Assembly: GCF_024746815.1 (NCBI RefSeq)
Contig: NZ_CP080525.1
Span: 5,016,501-5,080,500, forward strand
From: Mesorhizobium sp. AR07
GTDB lineage: Bacteria; Pseudomonadota; Alphaproteobacteria; Rhizobiales; Rhizobiaceae
Direction: 5' to 3'
DNA length: 64,000 nt
The first letter of the stretch is position 1. Each line of letters starts with the position of its first letter. Below, piece by piece: positions 40,806-48,674 of this stretch. The notes below the pieces were generated by a model. That model saw only the letters and a program-made list of their open reading frames with translations, had not been told where the DNA came from and made no database searches. The position numbers and the translations under genes are program-made.

Positions 40806-42279
40806 GGCGAGCCTCCTTTTCGCGGCGCTTGGCGTAGGCGATCTGCCGCGATTTGAGCCAGTTGAGGAACGGGGCGTCAGGCGCCATCGGCATTTCGTGC
40901 AGGTTGCGCGGCCACTCGGCATAGCGATCGAAGAACTTTGCTTTTGCGAACTTCGGGCTGTAGTCGCGCTCTTTCTGCAACCACAGCAGCATCGAATACA
41001 CTTCCTGCTTCGAATGCGGCGCGGCGTTTTCCTTTCGCTTTTTCGTGCCCTTGAGCTGCACGAGTTCGCCGGCCTTCTCCTCGATGAGCGACTGGCGCTC
41101 TGGCATGAAACCGCACGCCGGGCACTTATGCACGCCTGCCGGCCTCAGGAACGAACAGGCCGAGCATTCCTTGGGTAGCTGAGTCGCCTTCTCCTTGCGT
41201 TGGTTGGTGCTCTGCTGGTGCTTGCTCATGTCCAACGTGGTGTGGTGGATATCGTCGACGAAGCCGAGCCGCAGTGTCGTGTCGGAATGATCGAGGATCA
41301 GGCACTCCGCTTTTCCTTCGGCGGTGCGAAGGCCGCGCCCGATGATCTGGGTGAACAGGATTTCGCTTTTCGTGGGGCGCGCCAGGATGATGCAACGCAC
41401 GTCCCAATCGATGCCAGTGGTCAGCGTGTAGATGTTGACGACGACCTTGATCTGACCATGGGCCAGACGCTCTCTGATCAGCCTCCGTTCATCGGGCGGC
41501 GTGTCCATGTCAACATAAGCCGTCGGTACGCCAGCCGCTTCGAACTCGCCCGCCAGTTTTTTGGCGTGAGCCCGATCGACCGCAAAGCATAGCGTCGGCC
41601 TGTCCTCGCCAAGCCGAAGCCAAGTCGAAACCGTATCGGCCACCAGCACCGGTTCGCTCATGGCCGTTGAAAGCTCGCCTTCGTGAAAGTCGCCGGCAAC
41701 GGTCCTCACCTTTGACAGGTCGGGGTGGGACGGCGCAAACACCTTGAACGGCGAGAGCAAGCCCTTGGTGATCAGCTCTTTCGTCGTCGTCGGGATCAGA
41801 AGATCGTCGTATTGCTTGCCCAGGCCTTTGGCCCATGGCGATGCGCTGAGGCCAACAAACGGGATCTTCTGCCATTCGGGCATAGCCATCCATTTGCCGT
41901 AGAAATCATACCAGCGGTGCGCCTCGTCGATCAGGACGATACCGGCCTTCGGCAGAGCGCGTCGCATCAGGGTCTGAACGCTGGCGACCTGCACGGGCTG
42001 CTCGTGGTCGGTCTGCGGGTGATAGCCTTGCATGACGCCGACGCTATGAATCCCTTGCTCGGCGAACTTGGCAACGGTCTGATCGACCAGTGACAAGAAC
42101 GGCACGACGAATAGCGCGGGATTGCCCTTGCGCAGCGCGCCCTCGACAATCGCAGCGGCGATCACCGTTTTGCCGAAGCCGGTCGGGGCTTGCATCATCG
42201 GTCGGCGATGCCCGGCCAGGATCGAAGTGCGAAGCAGGTCGAGTGCGTGGTGCTGGAGCGGATGGAGGTCGAACTTCAT
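40795..42279 (-). CDS. DEAD/DEAH-box helicase (phage replication type)
   Basis: A 494-residue superfamily 2 helicase. Walker A is APTGFGKT at 31-38, motif II is DEAH at 118-121, motif III-like LSASPWAKG follows, and motif VI is QIIGRGLR near 315. A C-terminal zinc finger CSACSFLRPAGVHKCPACGF is typical of phage replication helicases. It probably unwinds DNA for the primase encoded next. The start overlaps the DUF1376 stop as ATGA. Confidence 0.9.
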   Translation of the reverse strand: MKFDLHPLQHHALDLLRTSILAGHRRPMMQAPTGFGKTVIAAAIVEGALRKGNPALFVVPFLSLVDQTVAKFAEQGIHSVGVMQGYHPQTDHEQPVQVASVQTLMRRALPKAGIVLIDEAHRWYDFYGKWMAMPEWQKIPFVGLSASPWAKGLGKQYDDLLIPTTTKELITKGLLSPFKVFAPSHPDLSKVRTVAGDFHEGELSTAMSEPVLVADTVSTWLRLGEDRPTLCFAVDRAHAKKLAGEFEAAGVPTAYVDMDTPPDERRLIRERLAHGQIKVVVNIYTLTTGIDWDVRCIILARPTKSEILFTQIIGRGLRTAEGKAECLILDHSDTTLRLGFVDDIHHTTLDMSKHQQSTNQRKEKATQLPKECSACSFLRPAGVHKCPACGFMPERQSLIEEKAGELVQLKGTKKRKENAAPHSKQEVYSMLLWLQKERDYSPKFAKAKFFDRYAEWPRNLHEMPMAPDAPFLNWLKSRQIAYAKRREKEARHAA

Positions 42280-42758
42280 TGTCCGTCCTCCCTGCCGTTT
42301 ACCACCGCAAGTGTTGGTCTTGTCCTGTCTCCTGCTCTACCTTCTCTACCTTCTCCTAGGTCTTTTTCCCCTTGGCTTGGACTCTTATGTGATGGTGATT
42401 GTGATTGCGATCCCATTGCGATCGCATTGCGATGGGTTCCCCACCGCTTTTCATTGCCCTTTATGCCCGCCTTTGACCGTTTTTCGTACTGCTCGACGGC
42501 GTTACGAATCTCCACATCGACGCGGCTGTGTCGCCAGCCGTCCTTGAAAAAAGCCCGGATCACAGGCCTGTTCTTCTTCCATTCGGCAAGTGTCATGCTG
42601 GCAATGCGTGCTAGCTGCTCGTCATCATCAGGCAGGCCGCCCTGCTGCCAATAGTGCAGGATTAAAAGGAAGTAAGCGCCGTGCTGGGCTGCGCTTAGGT
42701 GTGCGGTATCCCTTCGGTAGTCGCCGACATAGAGCGGCATCCAGGCCAGGGCGCTCAT
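42276..42758 (-). CDS. DUF1376 (YdaU-like) replication-region protein
   Basis: 160 residues. The start LAWMPLYVGDYRRDTAHLSA, with QHGAYFLLILHYWQQGGLPD, is diagnostic of DUF1376, a winged-helix-like domain found in phage replication modules next to helicases or primases. A basic linker (QSQSPSHKSPSQ) follows. It is translationally coupled on both sides by ATGA overlaps. Confidence 0.88.
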   Translation of the reverse strand: MSALAWMPLYVGDYRRDTAHLSAAQHGAYFLLILHYWQQGGLPDDDEQLARIASMTLAEWKKNRPVIRAFFKDGWRHSRVDVEIRNAVEQYEKRSKAGIKGNEKRWGTHRNAIAMGSQSQSPSHKSPSQGEKDLGEGREGRAGDRTRPTLAVVNGREDGQ

Positions 42759-43615
42759 TGGTCGAGGCCCTCCATGATCGCGCTCATGCGATCAGCGAGG
42801 CCGGATGCTCGTTGTCCCAGGACGGCGCGCTTACGGTCGGCACCAGTGATGAGATCCGGTATTGAGAACGCCTCGATCTCGTCGACAAGCTTTATGAAAC
42901 GATCGAATATTTCGGCCGCGGTAGGCATCTGTGACGCCGCAGCCGCATAGCGTCCAGCTATGCCGCCTTGGCGCGGTTGATCGGCCTTCGATCGTTCATA
43001 GGCAAGGTCGCGCTTGGCGGCAAAGACCTGCTCGTTGGGCCGCAATCCTTTCAGCCTGTCGAGATAAGATCCGGTGTCGAGCTTGGTCCCGCGAATGAGG
43101 TCCACAACCTCGTCAATGACCTTCTCACCGCGTTCCGCGTTAAGCTGCACCAGACGTTCGGATTGGCCTGTGACGGTCGCGGTGGCTGCTGTGAACCTAG
43201 GGATTTCAGGAGTCGCAAAGTTTGCGACACCAGAGCCTTCAAGGTTTCCGCCATGTTTCGTTTCTGGGTGCAGCTCGATGTAGATCGCTTTGCGACGCGC
43301 GGTTTGCTTCGCCCGATCGACTGGAGAAAGCTCCGCTCGACAAAGGTTCTCATCGATCATCACCAGTTCGGCGTGAAGGTCGTCGTCGTCCACTATCGTG
43401 GCGTCGATCTCGGTCCAGCCGAGCGAGTCGCAGGCAGCAAACCGATGATGACCGGCTATGACTTGGTAGCCGTCGCCGTGACGCCGGACGCGGATTGCAT
43501 TGATAAGGCCTACTTCGGCGATGCTATCCGCAAGGCCGAGCAGACTTTCGTCGTTCAGAGGGCGAGCGCCTGGATGACGGCGGATGTCCTCAATTGGGAT
43601 TTTGACGGCGGTCAT
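42755..43615 (-). CDS. ParB N-terminal domain (partition/nuclease-like) protein
   Basis: 286 residues. IPIEDIRRHPGARPLNDESL, then GLINAIRVRRHGDGYQVIAG and HHRFAACDSLGW, form the ParB/Srx fold with the GxxRxxA-like box seen as GHHRFAA. The C-terminus (SYLDRLKGLRPNEQVFAAKR) is phage-specific. In phage elements these proteins act as regulators, nucleases or partition factors. ATG 43615 (MTAVKIP) is chosen, overlapping the previous stop as ATGA. Confidence 0.85.
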   Translation of the reverse strand: MTAVKIPIEDIRRHPGARPLNDESLLGLADSIAEVGLINAIRVRRHGDGYQVIAGHHRFAACDSLGWTEIDATIVDDDDLHAELVMIDENLCRAELSPVDRAKQTARRKAIYIELHPETKHGGNLEGSGVANFATPEIPRFTAATATVTGQSERLVQLNAERGEKVIDEVVDLIRGTKLDTGSYLDRLKGLRPNEQVFAAKRDLAYERSKADQPRQGGIAGRYAAAASQMPTAAEIFDRFIKLVDEIEAFSIPDLITGADRKRAVLGQRASGLADRMSAIMEGLDQ

Positions 43616-43827
43616 TGCGCACCGCCGATCTTCGCCAAGGCGCAAACGAGCCTTGCTGTCGGCAATGTGAGCCGAAAGCGTCGGGCGATCGTGGCTACAG
43701 CGTAGGAGGCAACATCCGGGTCGATTGCAATTTTTGAGTGGTGGGAGTAAAGGGGAGCCGCAACAGCAATCCTATCTACTGAGCCGCCGCACCTGATCCG
43801 TGCGGCGGTTTTGCTATGTAGGGCCAT
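43612..43827 (-). CDS. small phage-region protein
   Basis: 71 residues ending with a helical, HTH-like segment (VASYAVATIARRFRLTLPTA, RLVCALAKIGGAQ). It lies between the AlpA-like gene (3-bp gap) and the ParB-like gene (4-bp overlap) and so is part of the replication operon. The function is unknown. Confidence 0.6.
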   Translation of the reverse strand: MALHSKTAARIRCGGSVDRIAVAAPLYSHHSKIAIDPDVASYAVATIARRFRLTLPTARLVCALAKIGGAQ

Positions 43828-43830
43828 GTT

Positions 43831-44046
43831 TCACGCCGCCTCCCTTTCGGAAGTGGAGGCGCGTTTGCGAGCCTCGACCCATGCGGTTAGATCCTTGGGA
43901 TCGTAACAGACGGCGCGACCCAATTTAGCGTAACGGGGTCCACCGCCAGTCAGCCGAAGTTTTTCAAGAGTAGAGATAGATAGCCCGGTGAGACGTGCCG
44001 CACCGTCGGTGCGAAGCATCTGGGGTCCATCGGTCATATTTTGCAT
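43831..44046 (-). CDS. AlpA/excisionase-like helix-turn-helix protein
   Basis: 71 residues. MLRTDGAARLTGLSISTLEK, GGPRYAKLGRAVCYDPKDLT and AWVEARKR form the MerR-like winged helix of AlpA/HTH_17 proteins, which act as excisionases or activators of integrase genes in P4-type elements. ATG 44046 has GAGGAAGCAAA before it. It is the first gene of the leftward replication operon. Confidence 0.85.
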   Translation of the reverse strand: MQNMTDGPQMLRTDGAARLTGLSISTLEKLRLTGGGPRYAKLGRAVCYDPKDLTAWVEARKRASTSEREAA

Positions 44047-44166
44047 TTTGCTTCCTCGTTTCAAGTGCCGCGCAAGTGCAGCGAACACGAGGAAAGTCAG
44101 CGATAGTAAGCGTTGTTACAATCGGGCGGAGGGTCGTGACCTTGGTGAGCCGATGGACCTGACTTT

Positions 44167-44220
44167 GGGTCCGACCCATCGGTAAGTGTCTGTTCCTAAG
44201 ATGCTATTTGGGTCCGACCC
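44167..44220. promoter_or_regulatory. paired palindromes GGGTCCGACCC
   Basis: TTTGGGTCCGACCC occurs twice, with the palindrome at 44167-44177 and 44210-44220, spaced 43 bp (about four helical turns), in the 170-bp space upstream of the AlpA-like gene. These are candidate operators for its control or recombination accessory sites. Confidence 0.6.
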
Positions 44221-44892
44221 TTATGCTGGCTTTTTATCGCTTTTTACCTTTTCGCGGGCCGTCTTGATTCCGGCTTGGCTCTCGAAATCACGGATTAACG
44301 TCGCGGCAGCCTCCCTTAAGGTCTTTGACAAGGGAGGGTACCCTGGGAGCTTGGAAAGCCGGACCAAGGTTGCTTCTACAAGGTCTTTGGATGGCTGATT
44401 ATCTTGGGTGATACCTAAGGTATCACTGACGGCGATCATGAGCCTGATGTAAGGCGAGAGGTAGCGACCGTCATCCTTCGGCATGGGAGCGCCAAGGCTT
44501 GCTAGACGCCTATCAAGACTATCTCGGCTCACATAAATCCAACATTGATCGCGATCCCCCCATTCGGCTTCTTGGGCGTCGATCGGGTCAAAGCGATCGC
44601 GACCGTTCAACAGCCCAAATTTGAAGCGGCTCGCGATATCTTCCGTGTGCCAATAGTCCACAGACAGAACCTCGATCTCCCCGCCAAATCGGTCTCGTAT
44701 TCCGCTTTCCAACACCCCAGCTATGAGGTCTTTGTGCACTTGGTCAATGACAACTGGTGAAGACCCCTGGGCGGGAATGTCGTCGCCAGTGATCACTTTG
44801 CCAAGCTGTTTGACCGCTCTACGCAGGAACACGTAAGACGGGGTATCGACGGGCCACGACTTTTCGTCGTCCAATGAAAATTTAGTCGCCAT
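44221..44892 (-). CDS. hypothetical protein beside integrase
   Basis: 223 residues (MATKFSLDDEKSWPVDTPSY to REKVKSDKKPA), mixed alpha/beta composition, no motif recognised. A segment RFGGEIEVLSVDYWHTEDIA and an SRDSLDRRLA stretch suggest a folded soluble protein. Its stop codon abuts the second GGGTCCGACCC palindrome. The function is unknown; its position between integrase and AlpA suggests control or cargo. Confidence 0.65.
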   Translation of the reverse strand: MATKFSLDDEKSWPVDTPSYVFLRRAVKQLGKVITGDDIPAQGSSPVVIDQVHKDLIAGVLESGIRDRFGGEIEVLSVDYWHTEDIASRFKFGLLNGRDRFDPIDAQEAEWGDRDQCWIYVSRDSLDRRLASLGAPMPKDDGRYLSPYIRLMIAVSDTLGITQDNQPSKDLVEATLVRLSKLPGYPPLSKTLREAAATLIRDFESQAGIKTAREKVKSDKKPA

Positions 44893-44987
44893 CGCAGCAC
44901 CTTCGCGATTGCACCGTGAGGGCTGCGAGGAAACCGGCGGTGCTGCCGGCTTGTCGGACGCCTCCTATCCCCGCAGGTTCGTAGCCT

Positions 44988-46340
44988 TCACCCCTTATCG
45001 GCGCGAAGTTTAATGACCTTCTCAGCCGATGGCGGTTCAGAATCGCTCATGGCTTCGGAAATGCGCTTGCCGATTGCGTTCGACGCCTTGCGCAGCGGAT
45101 CGGCTTCGAGGTGCGCATAACGTTCTGTCGTGCGGGACTGCGTGTGCCCGAGCAGCTTGCCCACGATAGGCAGGCCGAGGTTGGCGCCTACACCGATTGA
45201 CGCGTGAGTGTGCCGCAAATCATGGATGCGTACCCTAAAGCTTGGATTGTCAGCCTGGGCGGCGAGGCCGGCCCGCTTACGGATCATCTGCCACGGCCGC
45301 TTGAGGTCGGAGCGGGGGCGGCTTTCCATCTTGCCGTTTGGGAGTTTTCGAGGCTTGCCTGGAATGACGTATCGATCGACATGCGGCAGCTCGGACAGAA
45401 CCATCTGGGCCGGAGCGTTCAGGATGATTGTCTTCTGGCCGGTCTTGCTGTCGGGAAGGAGTAGCAGGCCGCGCTCCAGATCCACCATGGACCATTCCAG
45501 ATGGAGGATTTCGCGCAACCGAGCGCCGGTCAGGATGAACAGCCGAAGTGCCGCCGCCGATGCCGGGTCAAGCTTCACGATGCGATTGCCGGCCTTGGGG
45601 GCATGCTTTGTCTGTTTCGCCGGATCAGGCTCCCATGCGATGCCTACCGTCTCAGCTTCGCGGATTGCATTCCCCAACTGCAAAATTTCCTCCGACGACA
45701 GAAACCGCTCGCGCTTCGCCTCCCGATATTTGGCGATGCCGGCGGCCGGGTTTTCCATCTTGGGCAGGATCTTGCCCTTTATGGCCCATCCGTACATCGA
45801 GCTGACCACGTCCCGAACCCGGTTCGCGGTTATGGGCTTGGCTTTCAGATCCAGGTGTAGCGCGGCGATATCGCTAGGGGTGACGGCAATGGCTTTGCGC
45901 GTTCCAAATTTCGGAATGGCATATGCGTTGAGCATGTGGGCGTACTGCGCATGCGTGTTCGCTTTCTTTAGCGCTTCGACATGGTGCAAAAATCCCTCAG
46001 CTAGCTTCGCGAACGTGATTGCGTCGCGCTCATCCGCTCTGTCCTTGGAAGGATCTTGCCCTTTCACCACAGACGCCAACAGGTCTTTTGCTACATCGCG
46101 GGCTTGATCGGGCGTGACCTTGCCGACCTTGGCTATGGTTACGCGCTTTGCGGGCGCGCCTCTACCAAACCCTGCGCGGTAGCGAACGATATAGGACATG
46201 CCTCCGTCGGCGCGGACACGGATGCCGAAGCCGACCAGTTCACTATCGAACACATAGAAATCCGAGCCGTTCGGCTTGATAGCGTCCACCACCCGCTTGG
46301 TGATCTTCACCGACTTCTCGCGGTCCGACATTTCCGACAT
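44988..46340 (-). CDS. tyrosine integrase, P4 type (DUF4102 N-terminus)
   Basis: 450 residues. The N-terminal DUF4102 arm-binding domain is seen as KRVVDAIKPNGSDFYVFDSE with GFGIRVRADGGMSYIVRYR. The catalytic domain carries R274 (TGARLREI), H373 and R376 (HDLRHTHAS), H399 (LLGHTQ) and nucleophile Y408 (TTERYAH), a complete set. It recombines the element into tRNA-Ala. It lies 150 bp inside attR, with the right arm-like repeat 16 bp upstream of its start. ATG 46340 or the ATG three codons later may be used. Confidence 0.95.
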   Translation of the reverse strand: MSEMSDREKSVKITKRVVDAIKPNGSDFYVFDSELVGFGIRVRADGGMSYIVRYRAGFGRGAPAKRVTIAKVGKVTPDQARDVAKDLLASVVKGQDPSKDRADERDAITFAKLAEGFLHHVEALKKANTHAQYAHMLNAYAIPKFGTRKAIAVTPSDIAALHLDLKAKPITANRVRDVVSSMYGWAIKGKILPKMENPAAGIAKYREAKRERFLSSEEILQLGNAIREAETVGIAWEPDPAKQTKHAPKAGNRIVKLDPASAAALRLFILTGARLREILHLEWSMVDLERGLLLLPDSKTGQKTIILNAPAQMVLSELPHVDRYVIPGKPRKLPNGKMESRPRSDLKRPWQMIRKRAGLAAQADNPSFRVRIHDLRHTHASIGVGANLGLPIVGKLLGHTQSRTTERYAHLEADPLRKASNAIGKRISEAMSDSEPPSAEKVIKLRADKG

Positions 46341-46355
46341 CCGTTTTTAGGCTTT

Positions 46356-46377
46356 GGGCACCCCCCGGGCACCCCCG
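46356..46377. promoter_or_regulatory. candidate right arm-type integrase site
   Basis: This 22-bp double GGGCACCCCC block is identical to 20139-20160, in the same orientation. It lies between the integrase start and attR, so integrase binding here could also repress its own promoter. Confidence 0.6.
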
Positions 46378-46489
46378 GAAAGGAAAGACCGCGATACAGT
46401 CGGAAACATCATAGCTGATTTGCGTTGAAAACAATAGGTATTCGGATACAGGGGGAAACGAACGGAAACAGAACGAAAGTCAGACCCTA

Positions 46490-46541
46490 TGAATGGCATT
46501 CAAGAGGTCGTCGGTTCGATCCCGATTGGCTCCACCAAGTT
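46490..46541 (+). repeat. attR core, 52-bp direct repeat
   Basis: Identical to 20024-20075 (anticodon loop to CCA and AAGTT). It is only the 3' half of a tRNA-Ala, with no acceptor 5' strand before it, so it is not a tRNA gene. Between here and 46857 I see no convincing gene; a 71-codon frame at 46600 lacks a ribosome site. Confidence 0.97.
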
Positions 46542-46857
46542 CTCATTTAACATTTTCAGCTAGTTAGGTTGCTGCCCAGTCTAGGCGGGGCGGCTGAGAA
46601 TGGCTCGGCACGCCGCCAGGCGCGGTTTCGGTCGCGCAACAATATTTTTTTGCTATCTGTCCCCTTGTCTCGGTTTCTGTTGTGAGCCGGTCGGAGGTGT
46701 CGCCAAGTTGGCGACTGCTCGAATGTTGGTTACTTCGATGAATGGTTTCGGGATGTTTTGCTTCGTAGGCATCCTTCCTTCGCGCGGTGAATTCAGTCCG
46801 CTCGGAGGGCGCTAGGTGAGGTGCGCGGAGATTTTCATCGCGCTCGGCACAGGCCAG

Positions 46858-46890
46858 TTGACATATAGGGATATGTAACTTATAAGTTAC
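46858..46890 (+). promoter_or_regulatory. promoter with overlapping palindromic operator, toxin-antitoxin operon
   Basis: TTGACA (46858-46863), a 17-base spacer and TATAAG (46881-46886) make a near-consensus sigma70 promoter. The perfect palindrome GTAACTTATAAGTTAC (46875-46890) covers the -10 box, as expected for antitoxin autorepression. The toxin ATG is at 46893, about where transcription would start, so the mRNA may be leaderless. Confidence 0.8.
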
Positions 46891-46892
46891 GA

Positions 46893-47179
46893 ATGATCGA
46901 AGTTCGCCAAACAGCTGAATTTCGCAACTGGCTTAACGGCCTCGCCGACACGAACGCGGTGAAGAAGATTACCATCCGCATTGCGCGGGTACAGTCGGGC
47001 CTTATGGGCGATGCCAAGTTTTCGACGGCATTGGCGAACTGCGGATCGACTTCGGCCCCGGCTATCGCCTCTACTTCGTGAAGCGCGGGAACGCGGTCAT
47101 CATCCTGCTTTGCGGCGGCGCCAAGTCCAGCCAGAAGCGCGATATCAAGAAAGCCCTCAACATGGCCAAGGAGGCCTGA
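46893..47179 (+). pseudogene. RelE/HigB-type toxin, frameshifted
   Basis: The first frame reads MIEVRQTAEFRNWLNGLADT, then ARVQSGLMGDAKF, and loses homology. From about 47020 a second frame continues with FDGIGELRIDFGPGYRLYFV, then KRGNAVIILLCGGAKSSQKR and DIKKALNMAKEA to the TGA at 47177. Adding one base in the AAGTTTTCGAC run (about 47016-47022) restores a single protein of about 95 residues of the addiction-module killer family. So the toxin is either inactivated by a one-base deletion or affected by a homopolymer error. Confidence 0.85.
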
Positions 47180-47183
47180 CACC

Positions 47184-47480
47184 ATGCCCCTCGAAACCAC
47201 ACCCTTTGATGCCGCTGAATATCTCGACACCCCCGAAGCACAAGCCGAACTCCTGGCCGATGCTTTTGCGTCTGGCGATACCGGCTATATAGCAAACGCG
47301 CTTGGCATCGTTGCCAGAGCGCGCGGAATGACGAGCGTGGCGAAGGAGGCCGGCGTCACTCGTGAAGCATTGTACAGGGCACTCAGCCCTGAAGGTGATC
47401 CTCGTCTGTCAACACTGCTTGGAGTCGTGCGGGCTCTTGGCGTCACTCTGACGACAGAGCCGGCGAAAGTCGGGCAATAA
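47184..47480 (+). CDS. HigA-like antitoxin, addiction module
   Basis: 98 residues. FDAAEYLDTPEAQAELLADA, then helix-turn-helix MTSVAKEAGVTREALYRALS and DPRLSTLLGVVRALGVTL, are typical of antitoxins paired with the phage-related killer toxins. It starts four bases after the toxin stop. The HTH probably binds the palindrome at 46875-46890. It lies just outside the integrated element. Confidence 0.92.
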   Translation: MPLETTPFDAAEYLDTPEAQAELLADAFASGDTGYIANALGIVARARGMTSVAKEAGVTREALYRALSPEGDPRLSTLLGVVRALGVTLTTEPAKVGQ

Positions 47481-47515
47481 ACCCCCGCGCCCTGCGCGAC
47501 TGACGCTCGCTCCCA

Positions 47516-48664
47516 TCACCACTCGGCGAAAGAACCGTCCTTGTGGCGCCAGATCGGGTTGCGCCAGCGGTGGCCTTCCTTGGCGCGCTCCTTGACGTAG
47601 TCCTCGTCGATCTCGACACCGAGGCCCGGGCCATCGGGAATGGCGACATAGCCGTCCTCGTATCGGAAGACATCCTTGTTGGCGGCGTAGTCGAGCAGGT
47701 CGTTGGCGGCGTTGTAGTGGATGCCGAGGCTCTGCTCCTGGATGAAGCAGTTGTAGCTGACCGCGTCGAGCTGCAGGCAGGCGGCGAGCGCGATCGGTCC
47801 CAGCGGGCAGTGCGGCGCCACCGCCACGTCATAGGCTTCCGCCATGGCCGCGATCTTGCGGCATTCGGTGATGCCGCCGGCATGCGACAGGTCTGGCTGG
47901 ATGATGTCGACGACGCCTTCCTCGAACACCGACTTGAAGTCCCAGCGGCTGTAGAGCCGCTCGCCGAGCGCAATCGGCGTCGAGCCAAGGGCGGCGATTT
48001 CCTTCAGCGCCTCGCGGTTTTCGCTCAGCACCGGCTCCTCGATGAACATCAGCCTGTAGGGCTCGAGCTCCTTGACCAGGATGCGCGCCATCGGCCGGTG
48101 CACGCGGCCGTGGAAGTCGACGGCAATGCCGATGTTGGGGCCGACGGCCTCGCGCACCATGGCGACCCGCTCGATCGCGGCATCTATCCTGTCATGGCTG
48201 TCGACGATCTGCAGTTCCTCGGTGCCGTTCATCTTGAGCGCCAGGAAGCCGCGCGCCACCACTTCCCTGGCGCCCGCCGCAACCTCGGCCGGCCGGTCGC
48301 CACCGATCCAGGAATAGACTTTGATCGTGTCGCGCAGCTTGCCGCCGAGCAGTTCATGCACGGGAACCCCGAGCGCCTTGCCCTTGATGTCCCACAGCGC
48401 CTGGTCGATGCCGGCAATCGCGCTCATCAGGATCGGCCCGCCACGGTAGAAGCCGCCGCGATGCATCACCGTCCAGTGATCCTCGATCAGCCGGGGGTCC
48501 TTGCCGATGAGATAATCGCCAAGCTCCTTGACCGCCGCCTCGACGGTCAGCGCCCGGCCTTCGACGACCGGCTCGCCCCAGCCGGTGACGCCGGCATCGG
48601 TCTCGATCTTCAGGAACAGCCAGCGTGGAGGGACGATGTAGGTGGTGAGCGAGATGATCTTCAT
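47516..48664 (-). CDS. dgoD: galactonate dehydratase-like enolase-superfamily protein
   Basis: A 382-residue mandelate-racemase-type enzyme matching D-galactonate dehydratase in length and motifs. Metal ligands fit AVDFHGRVH, MFIEEPVL and LGERLYSRWDF. The catalytic His region is SHAGGITECRKIA, with APHCPLGPIALAA near the C-terminus. It would dehydrate D-galactonate to 2-keto-3-deoxygalactonate. ATG 48664 (MKIISLTTYIV) is chosen. It lies just downstream of the GntR gene on the same strand and divergent from the sugar ABC operon. Confidence 0.82.
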   Translation of the reverse strand: MKIISLTTYIVPPRWLFLKIETDAGVTGWGEPVVEGRALTVEAAVKELGDYLIGKDPRLIEDHWTVMHRGGFYRGGPILMSAIAGIDQALWDIKGKALGVPVHELLGGKLRDTIKVYSWIGGDRPAEVAAGAREVVARGFLALKMNGTEELQIVDSHDRIDAAIERVAMVREAVGPNIGIAVDFHGRVHRPMARILVKELEPYRLMFIEEPVLSENREALKEIAALGSTPIALGERLYSRWDFKSVFEEGVVDIIQPDLSHAGGITECRKIAAMAEAYDVAVAPHCPLGPIALAACLQLDAVSYNCFIQEQSLGIHYNAANDLLDYAANKDVFRYEDGYVAIPDGPGLGVEIDEDYVKERAKEGHRWRNPIWRHKDGSFAEW

Positions 48665-48674
48665 GCGGTCTGTC

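Noticed and set aside
46490..46541. Apparent second tRNA-Ala
   Set aside because: Only the 3' half from the anticodon loop onward is present; it is the attR copy, not a tRNA gene.
46600..46815. 71-codon plus-strand frame downstream of attR
   Set aside because: It lacks a ribosome site and protein-like composition; probably chance.
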